This document shows, piece by piece, positions 41,850-54,091 of a DNA stretch of 64,000 bases. The DNA is from Adineta vaga (lineage: Eukaryota; Rotifera), in assembly GCA_021613535.1 (NCBI GenBank), contig CP075494.1:11036001-11100000 (forward strand), in the 5' to 3' direction. The notes below the pieces were generated by a model that made no database searches, had not been told where the DNA came from, and saw nothing but the letters and a program-made list of their open reading frames with translations. A program made the translations under genes and the position numbers. The first letter of the stretch is position 1; each line of letters opens with the position of its first letter.

Positions 41850-44715
41850 ATGGCTAATCAACAAGCTCAGGCACGTGGATCAAAAGGTAGCTATTTTTCT
41901 CGGAAAAAAAGAAGATTCTTTTCTTCATGGATAATATTCTTTTAGAATATGTTGTTTTAATTCCTTTACAAAAAACTTCGACTCTCAATACTGTTCAAAT
42001 CGAAAGACGAAATGTTACAGATATAACGGATAAAAACATTCTTCATATCGGTAGTGGACGAAATGTGGATTTCATTATATATAAAAATTCTTATCCAGGT
42101 AGATATTTTTCAAACGATTCATCTATTTTCTTCTAGAAAAAAATCTTGTTTCATAGCGCAACGTGACAATGAAACAGCACAATTCTCTTCTCAATTTAAA
42201 GTCTTTATGACTGACAAACAAACAGAAGAATATCATCAAGAAAATCGTACTTTACGTTTTTGGTTTTATCATTTAACACCCAATGATTGTTTATCTGATG
42301 CACATAAATTTATTCGTACATTATTCAAATCTGATGAATTTCCTCGCGGTAAATAAACATAAAGAAATTTCTTCTTGAAGAATTTTCTTTTGCAGATTAT
42401 TTTTCTTTTATCAAACGACTCATGGAATTATTACGTATGTTTACACGAATTCGAAAAATTGAATTAGAAATTCAAACATTGAATGGTCAAAATCCCGAGA
42501 TTGAAGATCATCCAAGTAGGTTGATTTATATTTTCATATGAAAAAAAAACAAACAAAATAATACATAATTATCAATTTTCAGCTGAACAATATATTTCAC
42601 GTCTAATGCTATATGATAATGATTATCTTTCCGAAAGTAGTATTTTCGAATACATAACTAACGTAGATCTAATAACAGCTAGGCTTATATTTATTATCCG
42701 AGAAAACGTTTTTTTTTTCGGGGGAAAAGAAAATAAATATGTTAGAAATAATTGATTTAGTAATGTTAGTTGTAGTTGAATCAAATCAGGATATCATGTA
42801 TGATTTATTTGATTACTTTAGTGCATGGAAAGAATCCGAAAAGATATGCTGATTTAATTAAAGAAAAATTATTGGATTTACTTGAACAAGCATTTCCCAA
42901 TCCAATGTCAGTCAATGATTTAGCTAAGTATGTTCATGAAAATTGTTCTTATTGTTTCATACATGAGATTTGTTTCAAGATATGTTGAATGTGATGGTCA
43001 AACAGTATTTCAATATCTTATTGAATTAGAAAATAAAAATCTTGTGAAAAATCTTGATCAAGATGGTCAACAATGGATACGTGTGATTATTGCAGCAGAA
43101 GAAGAAGACACTCATAGTTTGTTTGAAAAAAGAATTCATTATCTTTCATTGCTGTCTTTTTCTTTGTAGAAGTAATACTCTATAAATCAATTGCAGAACT
43201 ATCATCGTCATTCCAACCAACAATTGCTATTATAACTGTAAATTATTTTGAAAAATTAGCAGTTGATGCTATGATTGAAAATAAAGTGACTTTCGTTCGA
43301 CATAAAGCTGGTAATGAAATACGATTTGATATAAGTTATTTCCATACTTGATTTCTTTTTCAAGGTGAATCAAATGTTTATACAATTGGTACGATCGGTT
43401 CACATCATGTTGTTTCAACAAAATTACCTTTAATTGGTCGTAGTCGTACAGCACAAATATCTACAGGAAGTACAACAACTCGATTATTAGGAACATTTCA
43501 ACATGTTCAACATGTGTTTATTCTGGGATGTGCCGGTGGTGTACCACATTATACAGATGCAACAAAGCATGTTCGACGTGGGGATGTTATCGTTGGATAT
43601 CCTAATGAAGAAGATTATGTTTATGGTAAGTAATTATATTATAGAAATGAGATATTTCTCGATCTCGAAAGTCTCTGATGATATAATTAGCAATGGAAAA
43701 GATATGGATCAATAATTGATTGAACTTTTCTTCTTCTTCATTCTAAGATAAACACTTCATTTCTTTGCTTGTGAACACTTGTAAATGAGTTTGGACCGTT
43801 CTATCATGTCGGGTATTAAATGGCATAGAATAATGGAAAAGATTATATAACACGAGTAGGTGAGACAAGTTAATCAGGTCACACTATATGTCAAACATGA
43901 GAAATGGATTAGAAAAAGGAAAAGAGAATAAATAAACGACATTTTTTTCTTTCTCATAGATTTATTCTAAAGTAATAGTGACTAAAGAAATGAGTTATTT
44001 TATCCTTGTTTGAGGATGAATAACAGATCAATAGTTTGATTTTGATTAACAAAAGATTTTATTTTCGATTCATTTAGGTATCTATGAAGCTGAACAATCA
44101 CCAGAAGGTTATGAATTTATTTCTACATGTTATAAACCAAAAAGTTTTCAATTATATCAACTTATGGAACCAATTAAAGAAAATTATCAACAAACAAATT
44201 CAACTCGACCGATGACACATAAATATCCATGGGAAAAATTTCTTGAAGAAGGTATTCAATACTTACTTTCACATAATATCGATTGTTTACCACCATCAAC
44301 TGATCGTCTTCATATTAAAATGGATAATGGTGAAATAGTTGAAGTTAAACATCCTGATCAAACTCGAAAAGATTATCATCGACCAACAATACGTTTTGGT
44401 ATGATTGCTGGTGGTAAAAATCTTCTAACAAATGATTATTTAAAAACAACATTATGTGATCGATGTAATGTCTTATGTTTTGATTCAGAAATCGATCAAG
44501 TTATTGCTGCTGTTCAAGGTAATCGAACGGAATCATTTATGATCATACGTGGCATATCTGATTATCATGATGGAACTTTAAATAAAGAATGGCAACCATT
44601 TTCATCCTTATGTGCAGCTGCATTCATGAAAACAATTATCTATAAAATACCTAAACCGTCCAGGCAAAATCCTCTTGTACAATCGACAAGTGATCATGAT
44701 GAAGATATTCTTTGA
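41850..44715 (+). CDS. Winged-helix / nucleoside phosphorylase-superfamily protein with a novel N-terminal region
   Basis: At least ten exons; all junctions checked keep phase. The N-terminal 190 residues or so (MANQQAQARGSKEYVVLIPL, RFWFYHLTPND, MELLRMFTRIRKIELEIQTL) match nothing I recognise. A join from about 42644 to 42822 makes ...DYLSE-MHGKNPKRY. A winged-helix segment follows (LLDLLEQAFPNPMSVNDLAK, VFQYLIELENKNLVKNL). The C-terminal domain is a PNP/MTAN-type fold: TIAIITVNYFEKLAV, GTFQHVQHVFILGCAGGVPH, VRRGDVIVGYP, MIAGGKNLL and MIIRGISDYHDG, with the purine-pocket Glu/Asp region preserved in form. Such winged-helix plus phosphorylase proteins occur in invertebrates. Whether it cleaves nucleosides or only senses them is unknown. 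The start codon directly follows a splice-acceptor-like TTTTTTAG. Confidence 0.75.
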
Positions 44716-44799
44716 AAATCGTGAACTGTCTACATTTCATTTTATATACATACATATATATATAAATATTGTCTTCTCTGTTTTACTTTTTTTTCGTAA

Positions 44800-45956
44800 A
44801 TGATCAATAATAATAATAATAATATGAGTATCTTTCTAGATGAAATGGATTTTTGTCGATCTGATGGTAGACAACGTCTATCAGTGACATTAGATGCTGG
44901 TTATGTCTCTATAACACCAATATCTATTGATCAATTAACAAAAACATTAGGTTTACATGGAAGAAAATTGGTTTGTGTTATTTGCGCAATTCTTACACTC
45001 TTCTTAATTAGTTGTATTAATTTAACAGTAGGTCGACTAAATTGAGAATAATAGAAGAAAGAAAATCTGTATTTTTCAGTGTCTTTTATGGTTTATGTAT
45101 CGACTTAATTGGTCACTATTCGACAGCAATCGATCAAAACTTTTTCATTATGATCAACTTAATGAACAGATAATTTTCTTCAAACAAATGACATGTCAAG
45201 ATCTCATATACATAAATAAGTCAGATCATTCAACTCAAGTAGATATTATCTCAAATAAACACGTAATGATTTATCTTTCGTTGAAATATTTCTACCAAAT
45301 AATCCTACTTTTGTTAATCTAGATCGATATATCAGGTGATCAAAATTCCATTCTCTTCGATGATGATCAAATTCTATTCAATACTGATAATTTCTATTTT
45401 AATAATCATACAGTAGTTGATTTTGCAAATCTTGAATCTTTTAAATTTGATCATGAAATCAAAACACGTGTTCATATAAATCGACTGAATTCTCAATATG
45501 TATGAATACATGTTTTCATAAACTTTCATCGTTTTGTTTTCTCTTAGATACATGGTAAACATTTGAATATTACAGCCACAAATCAATTGACAGTATCGAA
45601 TATTCAACATGCACGTATTTTAAGTTCTATGGTAGTATTAGAAGCGAATCGTAACAATCGTCGATCAGTTCTTCGTTTTAATAATTTCCGTAGAAATGAA
45701 GAGAAATCTTTCGATCGTCAACAGGTTTATATTCATTCTTTTCATATAGATGAATTTTTGGGTTATTTTTTTTTCATAGAAAATTTCTAATGGAAATATA
45801 CGGTTTCGAAGTGATTTAATCTATTTTGATTTACCTCGATTTCCACTTTTAAATACAAATTATCGCAGTGAATCTGGTATTTATCGTCTATGTATTTGTA
45901 ATACAACACATTTATTTTTACGCAGTTTGGCTCATCAACCATGTCCTCGTTGTTGA
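44800..45956 (+). CDS. SGCB: Sarcoglycan, beta type
   Basis: Single-pass type II glycoprotein of the dystrophin-associated complex, linking membrane to matrix. Exons 44800-45027, 45080-45238, 45323-45499, 45548-45724 and 45780-45956 join in phase. A cytosolic N-terminus (poly-Asn, encoded by AAT repeats) is followed by the signal-anchor KLVCVICAILTLFLISCINL. The ectodomain shows the sarcoglycan beta-strand pattern (NSILFDDDQILFNTDNFYF; HLNITATNQLTVS; GNIRFRSDLIYF). It ends with the Cys motif YRLCICNTTHLF ... HQPCPRC, equivalent to YKLCMC in human beta-sarcoglycan. The last intron is in frame with stops. The start could be Met1 or Met9. It lies only 84 bp after the previous gene. Confidence 0.82.
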
Positions 45957-46339
45957 AAATATTTTTGCAATTTATTTTTATTTGTCTCAGGTGCTTCACT
46001 GATCGTTTTGTTTCTTTTCTATTGCTCAAAGATCTCGCCGTTTTGATTTTGTAATTCACTTGCTCAAATATATTTGTCATGAATAATTTAATAAAAATCT
46101 ATCGAATTTACGAATTTGAACAGATAATCAAAAAATACATTTTGATGAATCATTTTTATAACGTTGACTTGAATAAATGATTGGTTTGAAGAATGTTATG
46201 CTTGATTGATTTTTGTTATTTTACTTTCAAACACACATAATATTGCGGACGTGCGCCTTGATATATTATTAACGCGTAATATGTTCTGATGAACTGACAG
46301 TTTTTGTTCAAATATAACCATATCTAGGGAACACCCATC
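45957..46339. other. Intergenic, sarcoglycan to SLC15
   Basis: A 380-bp spacer between two plus-strand genes, with no recognised exon. Confidence 0.4.
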
Positions 46340-49300
46340 ATGACATCAACCGAATTAACATCAGAAGATCGAGAAATGGCTGCTCCGGTCGGAGGTAAAT
46401 TTTGTGGAATGAATTTTAGTTAGGAATTGTTTCGGCTTTTAGCACTGTCTCCTGTTCAATCAGCATCATCATCAAGACGTAGTAGTATGTATCAGAGAGA
46501 CGAACAATCAGACGACAAATTGCCAGAATCAGCTTATTATATAATTATTCTCGATGGATGTGAACATTTTTGTTTTGGTGGTCTTCAAGGAATCCTACTT
46601 TTATACTTTATGCAATATTTTCATATGAGTGAAACTGATGCCACAGCGGATTATCATATATTTTCATCTATTTATCATTTTACACCACTTGTTGGTGCAA
46701 TCATAGCTGATGGTTTTCTTGGCCGTTATTCAACTATAGTAATACTCGCTATTGTTTATTTGATTGGAGCATTTATCTTAAGTATTACAACAATACCAAA
46801 AATTGGTCATATGCAATTGTATGTTTCATAGATAAAAACTTCTTCGATTACTTCTATTCGTTTAGAATTGGACCGGTTTTGGGCTTATTTTTAATTGCAG
46901 TCGGAGCGGGTGGAATGAAACCTTGTTTAAGCACTTTTGGTGGTGATCAAATACCCAAATCGAATGTAAAAAATCGAGAATATATTAAGTTCAAAATAGA
47001 TTTTTGTTTGTCTTTCACTAGATGCAACTATTGAATCATTTGTTTAGTACGTTTTATCTTGTAACACAAATTGCTGCATTAGTATCCAGGACTTTAACAC
47101 CTTTACTTCGAAGTAAATATCATGATATACAATTAAGACTTTTTTGTAGAAAATAAAATTTCAGGTGATGTTCAATGTTTTGGTTATGATTGTTATCCAT
47201 TAGCTTTTTCCGTATCATCATGTGCAATATTATTTGGAATTAGTAAAACTTACGAAAAAACAATGTTTGAAATCATCTTATTTGATTTGTTGTATTCTAG
47301 TTCTATTTATTATTGGTACTCCATTGTATAAACGTATTCCACGAAAAGATAATGTCATTGCGCAATTTGCATATATTATATGGGTAATATCAATTGATGC
47401 TACCGATTAGTAAGATAGTCATTAAAACTTCTGTTTTGATTAGAGAGCATTACGCAATAGAATATTTCGTTCTAAAACGGAGACGAAAGAACATCTTTTA
47501 TATCATGCTGATGATAAATATAGTGTAAGTCGAGAAATATCAATGATAAACAAAATTGTATGGAATGTTTTCTAGAAAGTTGATATCGACGAAGTTCGAT
47601 TGGTCCTTCGTGTTCTTCTACTTTTTCTACCAAACGCAGTATTTCAGGCACTACAGAGTCAAAAAGGTTCACGTTGGACTTTACAAGCATCTTTAATGAG
47701 TGGTAACCTAGTATGTATCTATTTTTAAACACAAAAGAAGAAAGATGATGTCACACATATATATATTTAGGGACCACTTTTTACACTTCAACCTGATCAA
47801 ATGCAAGTCTTATCTTTTGCACTTGTGCTTTTGTTCATTCCATTATTCAATCGAGTTATTTATCCAGCAGCGGCTCGATTTAATTGGTTATTACAGTAAT
47901 ATAATCTTATGGAAAAAAAAAACTTTTAATTAATTTAAATATAAATAGACCGTTACAACGAATCTTTCTTGGATTAATTCTTACGGGTATTGCTTTTGTT
48001 ATTGCGGCAATTCTACAAGAAACAATTGAAGTATCAGATTCTTTTTCCGAATTCTTAATAAGACAAGTGTAGCATAGTTTTTCTTCTCTAGAGAAAAGAA
48101 GATGCAGTTCCTGTACGTTACTTTACAGATGTTTACAATGGTTATCATTGTTCAATATCAATCAATTCGGATATTCAACTCCCAGTTGGAAATGTTAGTT
48201 TTTGTTTGTTTTCTAATTGTTTTGTTTTACTATCAATATTGCTCATTTAGATTTATCAATTTTCCTGTACAGAATTACAGGAAAGTAAATTAAGTATTGC
48301 TTCAACATGTGGTAATCAAACTATCACCTATAAATTAGCCAAAGATAAACTTTGTCCATCAATAATAATCATAGCCGATGAGAACAAGACATTATCTGAC
48401 TCAGCAATCAAACTAACACCAGTTAGAAAATCATTTTTTTCCTTGAGTATAATTCTCAGTTTTCTTTTATTTACTTTAGTTAACAAATCCAATTTCAAGA
48501 TCTCGCGGTGTAAAACAATATGCTTTATTACGGTAATAGAATTTAATAGAAATTTTTTTTTGACATCGTCATGTTATCCTATAGTATGGCAGCTTTTGAT
48601 AATGTAACCGACGCGTTAATTACCATAACCCCGAATCAATATCAGTTTAATGTAACTGGAGAATTAGAACCAACTGAATATCAAACTTTTCTCGAAGCCA
48701 CGTAATTCTCTTGATAATAAAAAAAAAATTTTATTCAAATTATTTAATCTTAATGTAGGTATAGAATTAGCACGACAAATACAAATCGGACACCATATGG
48801 ATCATTCTATGTTCGGAGAACTGCTGTTTATACCGTACTTCTTGTAAACCATGGTGAAAATGAGGTATGTACACAAATTCCTACGCACAGCGATGTTGCG
48901 AATGTGTTTACTCGATTTACTCATCTTTTTCTATTATCTTCAGATACATACAGTTCTTTTCGAAGATGTCCCACCATTTACAGTGCATATGTTCTGGCAA
49001 ATCTTTCAATACATATTTTTGGCAAGTGGTGATGTTTTAGTCAATGTAACTGTTCTTATATTTGCTTATTCTGAGGCACCAAAACGTTATAAAGTGATTA
49101 TTTCATCATTATGGATATTAACAGCATCTCTTGGTGATATTCTTGTGATTGTAGTAGCTGAATCTCACATTGCTCGAACTCAAGTAAATGATCACATTTT
49201 TAATAAGAAAATTCATAAATGGATTTTAACGATATTTTTTTTCTTTAGACTGGCGAATTTTTATTTTTTGCTGCTTTAATGGCTTTTGCTACATATATTT

Positions 49301-49404
49301 TTGGTATGTTAGCTATTCATTATGAGGAAAATCGTTTATTTGAAGATATGGACGAGCCAACTGAAGATCAACATTTGCTTACTGAACAAAATACACCGCA
49401 TTAA
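46340..49404 (+). CDS. SLC15A: Proton-coupled oligopeptide transporter-like protein (SLC15/PTR family)
   Basis: Member of the POT/PTR major-facilitator family; animal members import di- and tripeptides. About 18 short exons with introns of 45-60 nt. After a Ser-rich N-terminus comes TM1 (YYIIILDGCEHFCFGGLQGILLLYF), then FTPLVGAIIADGFLGRYSTI, VGAGGMKPCLSTFGGDQ, FSTFYLVTQIAALVSRTLTP and DVQCFGYDCYPLAF. Then come the TM7-9 region, a large extracellular segment between TM9 and TM10 as in SLC15A1/2 (CTELQESKLSIASTCGN, NTNRTPYGSFYVRRTAVY) and the final helices (MFWQIFQYIFLASGDVL). Both POT signatures are degenerate: the ExxERFxYYG motif reads DGCEHFCFGG, and the usual FYxxINxG reads FYLVTQIAA. Individual joins were checked by frame; a few small exons are less certain. 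Confidence 0.88.
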
Positions 49405-49504
49405 GTTCGCTTGATTTTGTAATAAAATTCAAATTTTATTTCATCAAAGTCTTTCTTTTTTTCTTTCATATTTTATTTTAACAGAATTAGGTATCAGTTT
49501 GATC

Positions 49505-49774
49505 TTATGCTGATCGAATAGAACGACGGCCGACACGCGGTAACATGATTATACGTTTAGCCAATTGAACACTATCAGGATTGAATTGTTTTTTATGATA
49601 ATAGTAATCATCATAAGAAAGTTTACCGTTCAATCGATCATTAAGAGCAGAAGCATAGTTATTGATGAAGGAATTTTCGATTTGTGTTTGGACTTCATCA
49701 TCAGCAGCAGTAGCAATTGTTGGTTGAGTATTGCCAATTTGAATAAATGTGCAAAGAAGCACAAGACAAAACAT
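49505..49774 (-). CDS. Neuropeptide precursor with one predicted amidated peptide
   Basis: An 89-residue single-exon precursor. A signal peptide (MFCLVLLCTFIQIGNT) is followed by an acidic spacer. Near the C-terminus, a dibasic KR releases IIMLPRVG ahead of RR. Standard processing (KR cleavage, RR trimming, Gly-to-amide) predicts IIMLPRV-amide, with a short SIRSA tail. The single C-terminal peptide copy and amidation signal are typical of small invertebrate neuropeptide precursors. The terminal Pro-Arg-X-amide is reminiscent of PRX-amide peptides, but no orthology is claimed. Its stop lies about 100 bp from the convergent SLC15 stop. Confidence 0.75.
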   Translation of the reverse strand: MFCLVLLCTFIQIGNTQPTIATAADDEVQTQIENSFINNYASALNDRLNGKLSYDDYYYHKKQFNPDSVQLAKRIIMLPRVGRRSIRSA

Positions 49775-51102
49775 TACTAATAGAAGAAAAAAAGAAAATA
49801 TCCGATAATCAAGTTTGTAAATTAAACATCAAATGTTTATTAATTACATGTTAAATTGGAGAAGATTTTCGAATTCATCTTTGTGTCGAAGATATTGATA
49901 TGAATGCGAGAGAAGAAGCTAGTACGCACGTCTGTATGTGTGTGTATCGAAATGAGTATGAAAGAAGATGTTATTATAATTCTTCAGGAAAGCTTGCTTA
50001 TCAAATATGAATATCTATGTGAAGGTTCTGTGACGCACGGTTGCTAGAAAGGTGTTAAAGAGGAAAAAAAGAGTTCAATACAGAGATTGACTTTGTGACG
50101 TCTTTCTTTTTGTTTTCCGGGCGAATTTAAGTGAAAGAAAAAGATATAGATGATCTCATGTCACCTACAAATAAATAAAATAATCAACTTTTCTGAAACA
50201 ACCATAAAAAATGTACATAAGTCAATATTTGGTTAATTTTCTTTTTGTCATTCTTAGAAATGTGTAAATATCTAGAGATAGGAATAGTGTGACATGCTCT
50301 TCATTGAATTATTGATAAACCACCTTCACAGTAAAAAAATTATGACGACTTAAGAAACCAAATGATACTGTCAATACTCTAGATTTTTTTGTGAAATTAG
50401 TTTTGAATAGATAATCAAAATAATCTTTGATCTCGTTTTCATGAGAAGAATGAAAGAGTTTTAGTATCGAAAAAATCTTATGAAAATCAAAGCAAAAGAG
50501 TTGAAGAATGATATAATCTGATCTTACATTACTGAAAAAATTGATTGAAATTATTCTTGCTTATTTCAGTGCAGTATATATCCTTCAATGTTAATTACAT
50601 CATGAAGTCTATTTTGAAGTTATACTAGATGATTTTTGTATCTACAATACAGATTTGCTATTATTAGATTATATTTTTTTAATCTCATTTGACGTTTCTC
50701 TTCCGATGCGAATATTAATAAACATATTATCTTTATTTCTAAATTAAAAAGAGATTTTAGATTGTAAATTTTTGTCAAATTGCGTATAATTCGACTATTT
50801 CTAGCGCTGATTCGTCTGGTTACTGATTCCAAATAGATCTCGATAAGCTCTACGGATTTTACTAGTCATTTTCTGTTCTATCTTATTCATCGTCACTCAA
50901 AAATGTAAAATAATCCAAAAAAATCCATGTAGATTCATCTCTAAACTAATATGTCATCGTAGTGAACGCTCTCAATTGAATAGCTAAGTTCATTTATTTA
51001 TAAATATGTTACTATAACAAAAACGAAGATTGAGATAAAAATCTACTAAAAAAAGTTCTATCGCAATGTAAGTTTTAAAAGTGAGAAGAAAAACTAAGGA
51101 TT
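49775..51102. other. Intergenic, neuropeptide promoter to 5S rRNA
   Basis: About 1.3 kb, AT-rich. The left part should be the neuropeptide gene's upstream region. No exon or RNA gene was recognised apart from the 5S gene at its right edge. Confidence 0.45.
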
Positions 51103-51108
51103 AAAAAA
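51103..51108 (-). terminator. RNA polymerase III terminator of the 5S gene
   Basis: A run of six T on the minus strand directly follows the 5S 3' end, as expected for Pol III termination. Confidence 0.85.
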
Positions 51109-51226
51109 GCTTACGACACTCGGTATTCCCAGGCGGTCACCCATCCAAGTACTAACCGAGCCCGACGTTGCTTAACTTCAGTGATCGGACGAGAACTGGT
51201 GTATTCAACGTGGTATGGCCGTAAGC
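51109..51226 (-). rRNA. 5S rRNA: 5S ribosomal RNA
   Basis: About 118 nt. It begins GCTTACGGCCATACCACGTT and ends ACCGAGTGTCGTAAGC on the minus strand; the two ends pair to close helix I. The internal C-box region (AGTACTTGGATGGGTGACCG) and the conserved CGTCCGATCACTGAAGTTAA are near-identical to animal 5S. No second copy is seen nearby, so this is a dispersed rather than tandem copy. It appears intact and ends at a T6 terminator. Confidence 0.97.
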
Positions 51227-51794
51227 GACAACCTTACTTCAATATTCAATAGCCATCATGAAAAAAAAAAAGTTATCTATTAGTCACATAAACACTTGAA
51301 TTCATCAGAGAATATTAATATCAAAATCTATTCATATTTCAAATTAACATGTTTTATTTTATTTTATTTAAATTGATTGATTGCACAAATGTTCGTTTGC
51401 TTTCACTAACGTTCTTTTTCTCATTTGGTTGAACGTCCAATCAAAGGTATCATGCATATACACATCGAAATCACATCAAACAACAAGAAAGATACAGCAC
51501 AAACACATCAATCAATTGAATACGGTTGATCAAGAAGCAGATATCATGAAGATAGCATAAACAAACGAACGAATAGAGAAAAGAATTTTGCTTTTACAAA
51601 TCATCAATGAAAGACACAGAAAAAGGAGAAGACAAAGCCGACAACAATAAATGTATTCTATTCACAAATTTCTGATTAAGGGGAATGAGAAAAAAAAGAA
51701 GAGTTTTACGTGTATGTAAATAGAAAGAGAAATTAGGAAAAGCAGGACTTTATACACAGAACACATACACGAAGAACAAAAGAATTAGTTTCTT
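51227..51794. other. Intergenic, 5S upstream and MO25 3' region
   Basis: A 570-bp AT-rich spacer with A-rich stretches. The left part is upstream of the 5S gene. No coding exon was recognised. Confidence 0.4.
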
Positions 51795-53144
51795 TCAAGC
51801 TTTGATTTCTTTCAATTCACTGATCTGTTTAATTAGATAAGCTTTCTCATCATTGAACTGTTCATCATCGGTACCTATTTAAATCGAATAATTATAAGAA
51901 ATATTCTAAATAGATAACTTACGATCTGTATGAAAAGTATTTAGAAATTCAATCAGCTTCTCTCGATTACGAATAAGTATATCCGAAATAGCTTTGGGTT
52001 TCGAAGGATTTGCTACAAATATCTAATCAATAAAAAGAATAGAATTTGATTAAAATTCCATATTAATCAAACCTTGAACACATGAAATGCTTCGAATTGA
52101 ATATTTTTACTTTTTTCTTTCAATAAATTCATTTGTTGTTTTAAATTATCAGGATTTGTTATAAATTTTGTCATTACTGAAAAATTATAACGATCAAGCA
52201 ATAGTTCACCGAGTAACTACAATGAATGAAAATTTTCGATTGAAAAAACTTGAAAAATTTAATTTAATTTACTTTCAAAGATTGTCGACGTGTTACATAG
52301 TTCTCTGAATTTAATAGATCACGATATTTTGTAAAAAATAAATCGTAATTACGTTCAAGAAAATCTGCACATAAAGATTTATGTTTAGTTAATAAATCCT
52401 AAATAGAAAAAGATTACAAATTTAACACTAGAAAGAAAACGTCTCATATTCAATTCATACCTTGAAAGTCGCAAAAGCATCACTAGCAATATCGAATGTA
52501 GATTTTTGTACATAATCAAAAAATTTATAAAATTCATCTGATTTCAAAATAATCTCTGCTAATTCTTGAACACGTATACATTCACGTAACATCATACCAC
52601 AATTAAGTGCGATATCAGCATTCTCATATCTAGAAAGAAAAGTAAAAAAAACTAAGTTCAAAAATCTTTTGGAATGATTATTACCCTTCAATTAATTTAA
52701 ATAATATTCCCTGTCTTTGAATAATATGATCAACAGCGGGATATTTCGTTCCAACTTGTCGACGTAGAAGATTGTTAAATATTGCCACAATTTCTTTTCG
52801 ATCTTCAAATGTTACTCGACTTAAGTTATTAATCATAGTTGTTAAAAGTTCGTAGGAATATATTCCACTACATAATTGTGACACATCACTTATTGCTGGT
52901 TCGCTACTTCCATCACGTGGACCAAATAAACCATCCTTTAAAGCAAGTAACGCTTTATGAATACTTTTAATTGCCTAAATTTACCAAAGATTGAAGAAAT
53001 TCATGCGAAAAAGAATCCTATTTTTACCTCATCATAGTTCTTCTTCTCTTTATCTTGTTCAGTTTCAATAACTGTGAAACATTCTTTAAGATGTTTTACA
53101 TAATCTGTCTTCGAACGAGACGATAATAAAGCACTAAACGGCAT
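51795..53144 (-). CDS. CAB39: MO25/CAB39 scaffold of the LKB1 kinase complex
   Basis: MO25 is a helical-repeat scaffold that locks the pseudokinase STRAD and activates LKB1, and also stimulates STE20 kinases. It starts [19 protein letters not shown] and runs through [98 protein letters not shown] and [20 protein letters not shown] to the stop after ELKEIKA. These are the standard MO25 blocks across its whole length, so it appears intact. Seven or so exons with short introns. The SIK gene at 15-19 kb encodes a downstream target of this complex. Confidence 0.96.
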
Positions 53145-54091
53145 TTTCGACAAAATGCCAATGAAATAAATATATCACCTGAAAAAAGATGTATGCGTGT
53201 TTCTTCTTCAATCAGAACAAGATGCGAAGGAATATCTAAAACAGATATCGAAAACGAGAACAAATTATTCAAAATAAGTCTTTTATCAGTGATTACGTGT
53301 TAAGAAAAAGAAAAATATACTTCCCAAACAACACAACAAATAAAACATATCATCATCGTATCTTGTTTCGCCCACACGCACACGCTTGCGATTCTTGTCA
53401 AAAGACGAAGATTGGTGATTGTTTCCTTTCCAATCCAAATAAATAAGCATCAGAGGGCACCACTGGAAATTTCACTACTGAGAAGATTCAATGAGATTTC
53501 TTACACGACTATTCAGGCTCAAAGAAAAAATAAGAAGAAATGAATAAGTTACTTGTTACCAACTCTATAACAAAAGTATTCGATCCGAAGTTGAGGTACG
53601 AAGATTAAATATAGACATCTTCCATAGAATGAAAAGAAAGTACAAATTGATATTTGCAATGAGTGTACTCGTGACCATTTGCAATAACGAAAGACGTCAT
53701 AAAACGTCAGCAGACAACAATTTACGATCATTTACAATGTTCGATATGACTTACCGTTATAAAATACAAAGAAATTGCGTTAGAAGTCAAATATATACTA
53801 TGAGTACTCTCGTGTAAATCATTTCTTCATAAACTATTGAAAGAAATATCAATAAAATGTTTAATCGATCGAATTAGTTTCCATTTTAAAATCGGTAAGT
53901 TTGATATAATAATATTTTATTTTTTGGACTGTTCTTTTATAATAAAATTCGAATAGAAACACATAGAAAATCTGAATAAAAAAAGAAGCGAGAAAAAGAA
54001 TGATTTTGTATTGTTCTTTTTGAAACAAATGAATTATTTCAAAAGAAAAAGAACGAAATCCATTCTTTTAAATAGTTTTTATTAATAAAAA
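53145..54091. other. Intergenic, MO25 promoter region
   Basis: About 950 bp between two minus-strand genes; no recognised exon. An imperfect repeated phrase (gagtactctcgtg near 53660-53675 and 53800-53815) was noticed but is too short to interpret. Confidence 0.4.

Noticed and set aside
53660-53815. Imperfect repeat of a gagtactctcgtg phrase
   Set aside because: Two short occurrences about 140 bp apart in AT-rich DNA; not enough to call a repeat element.
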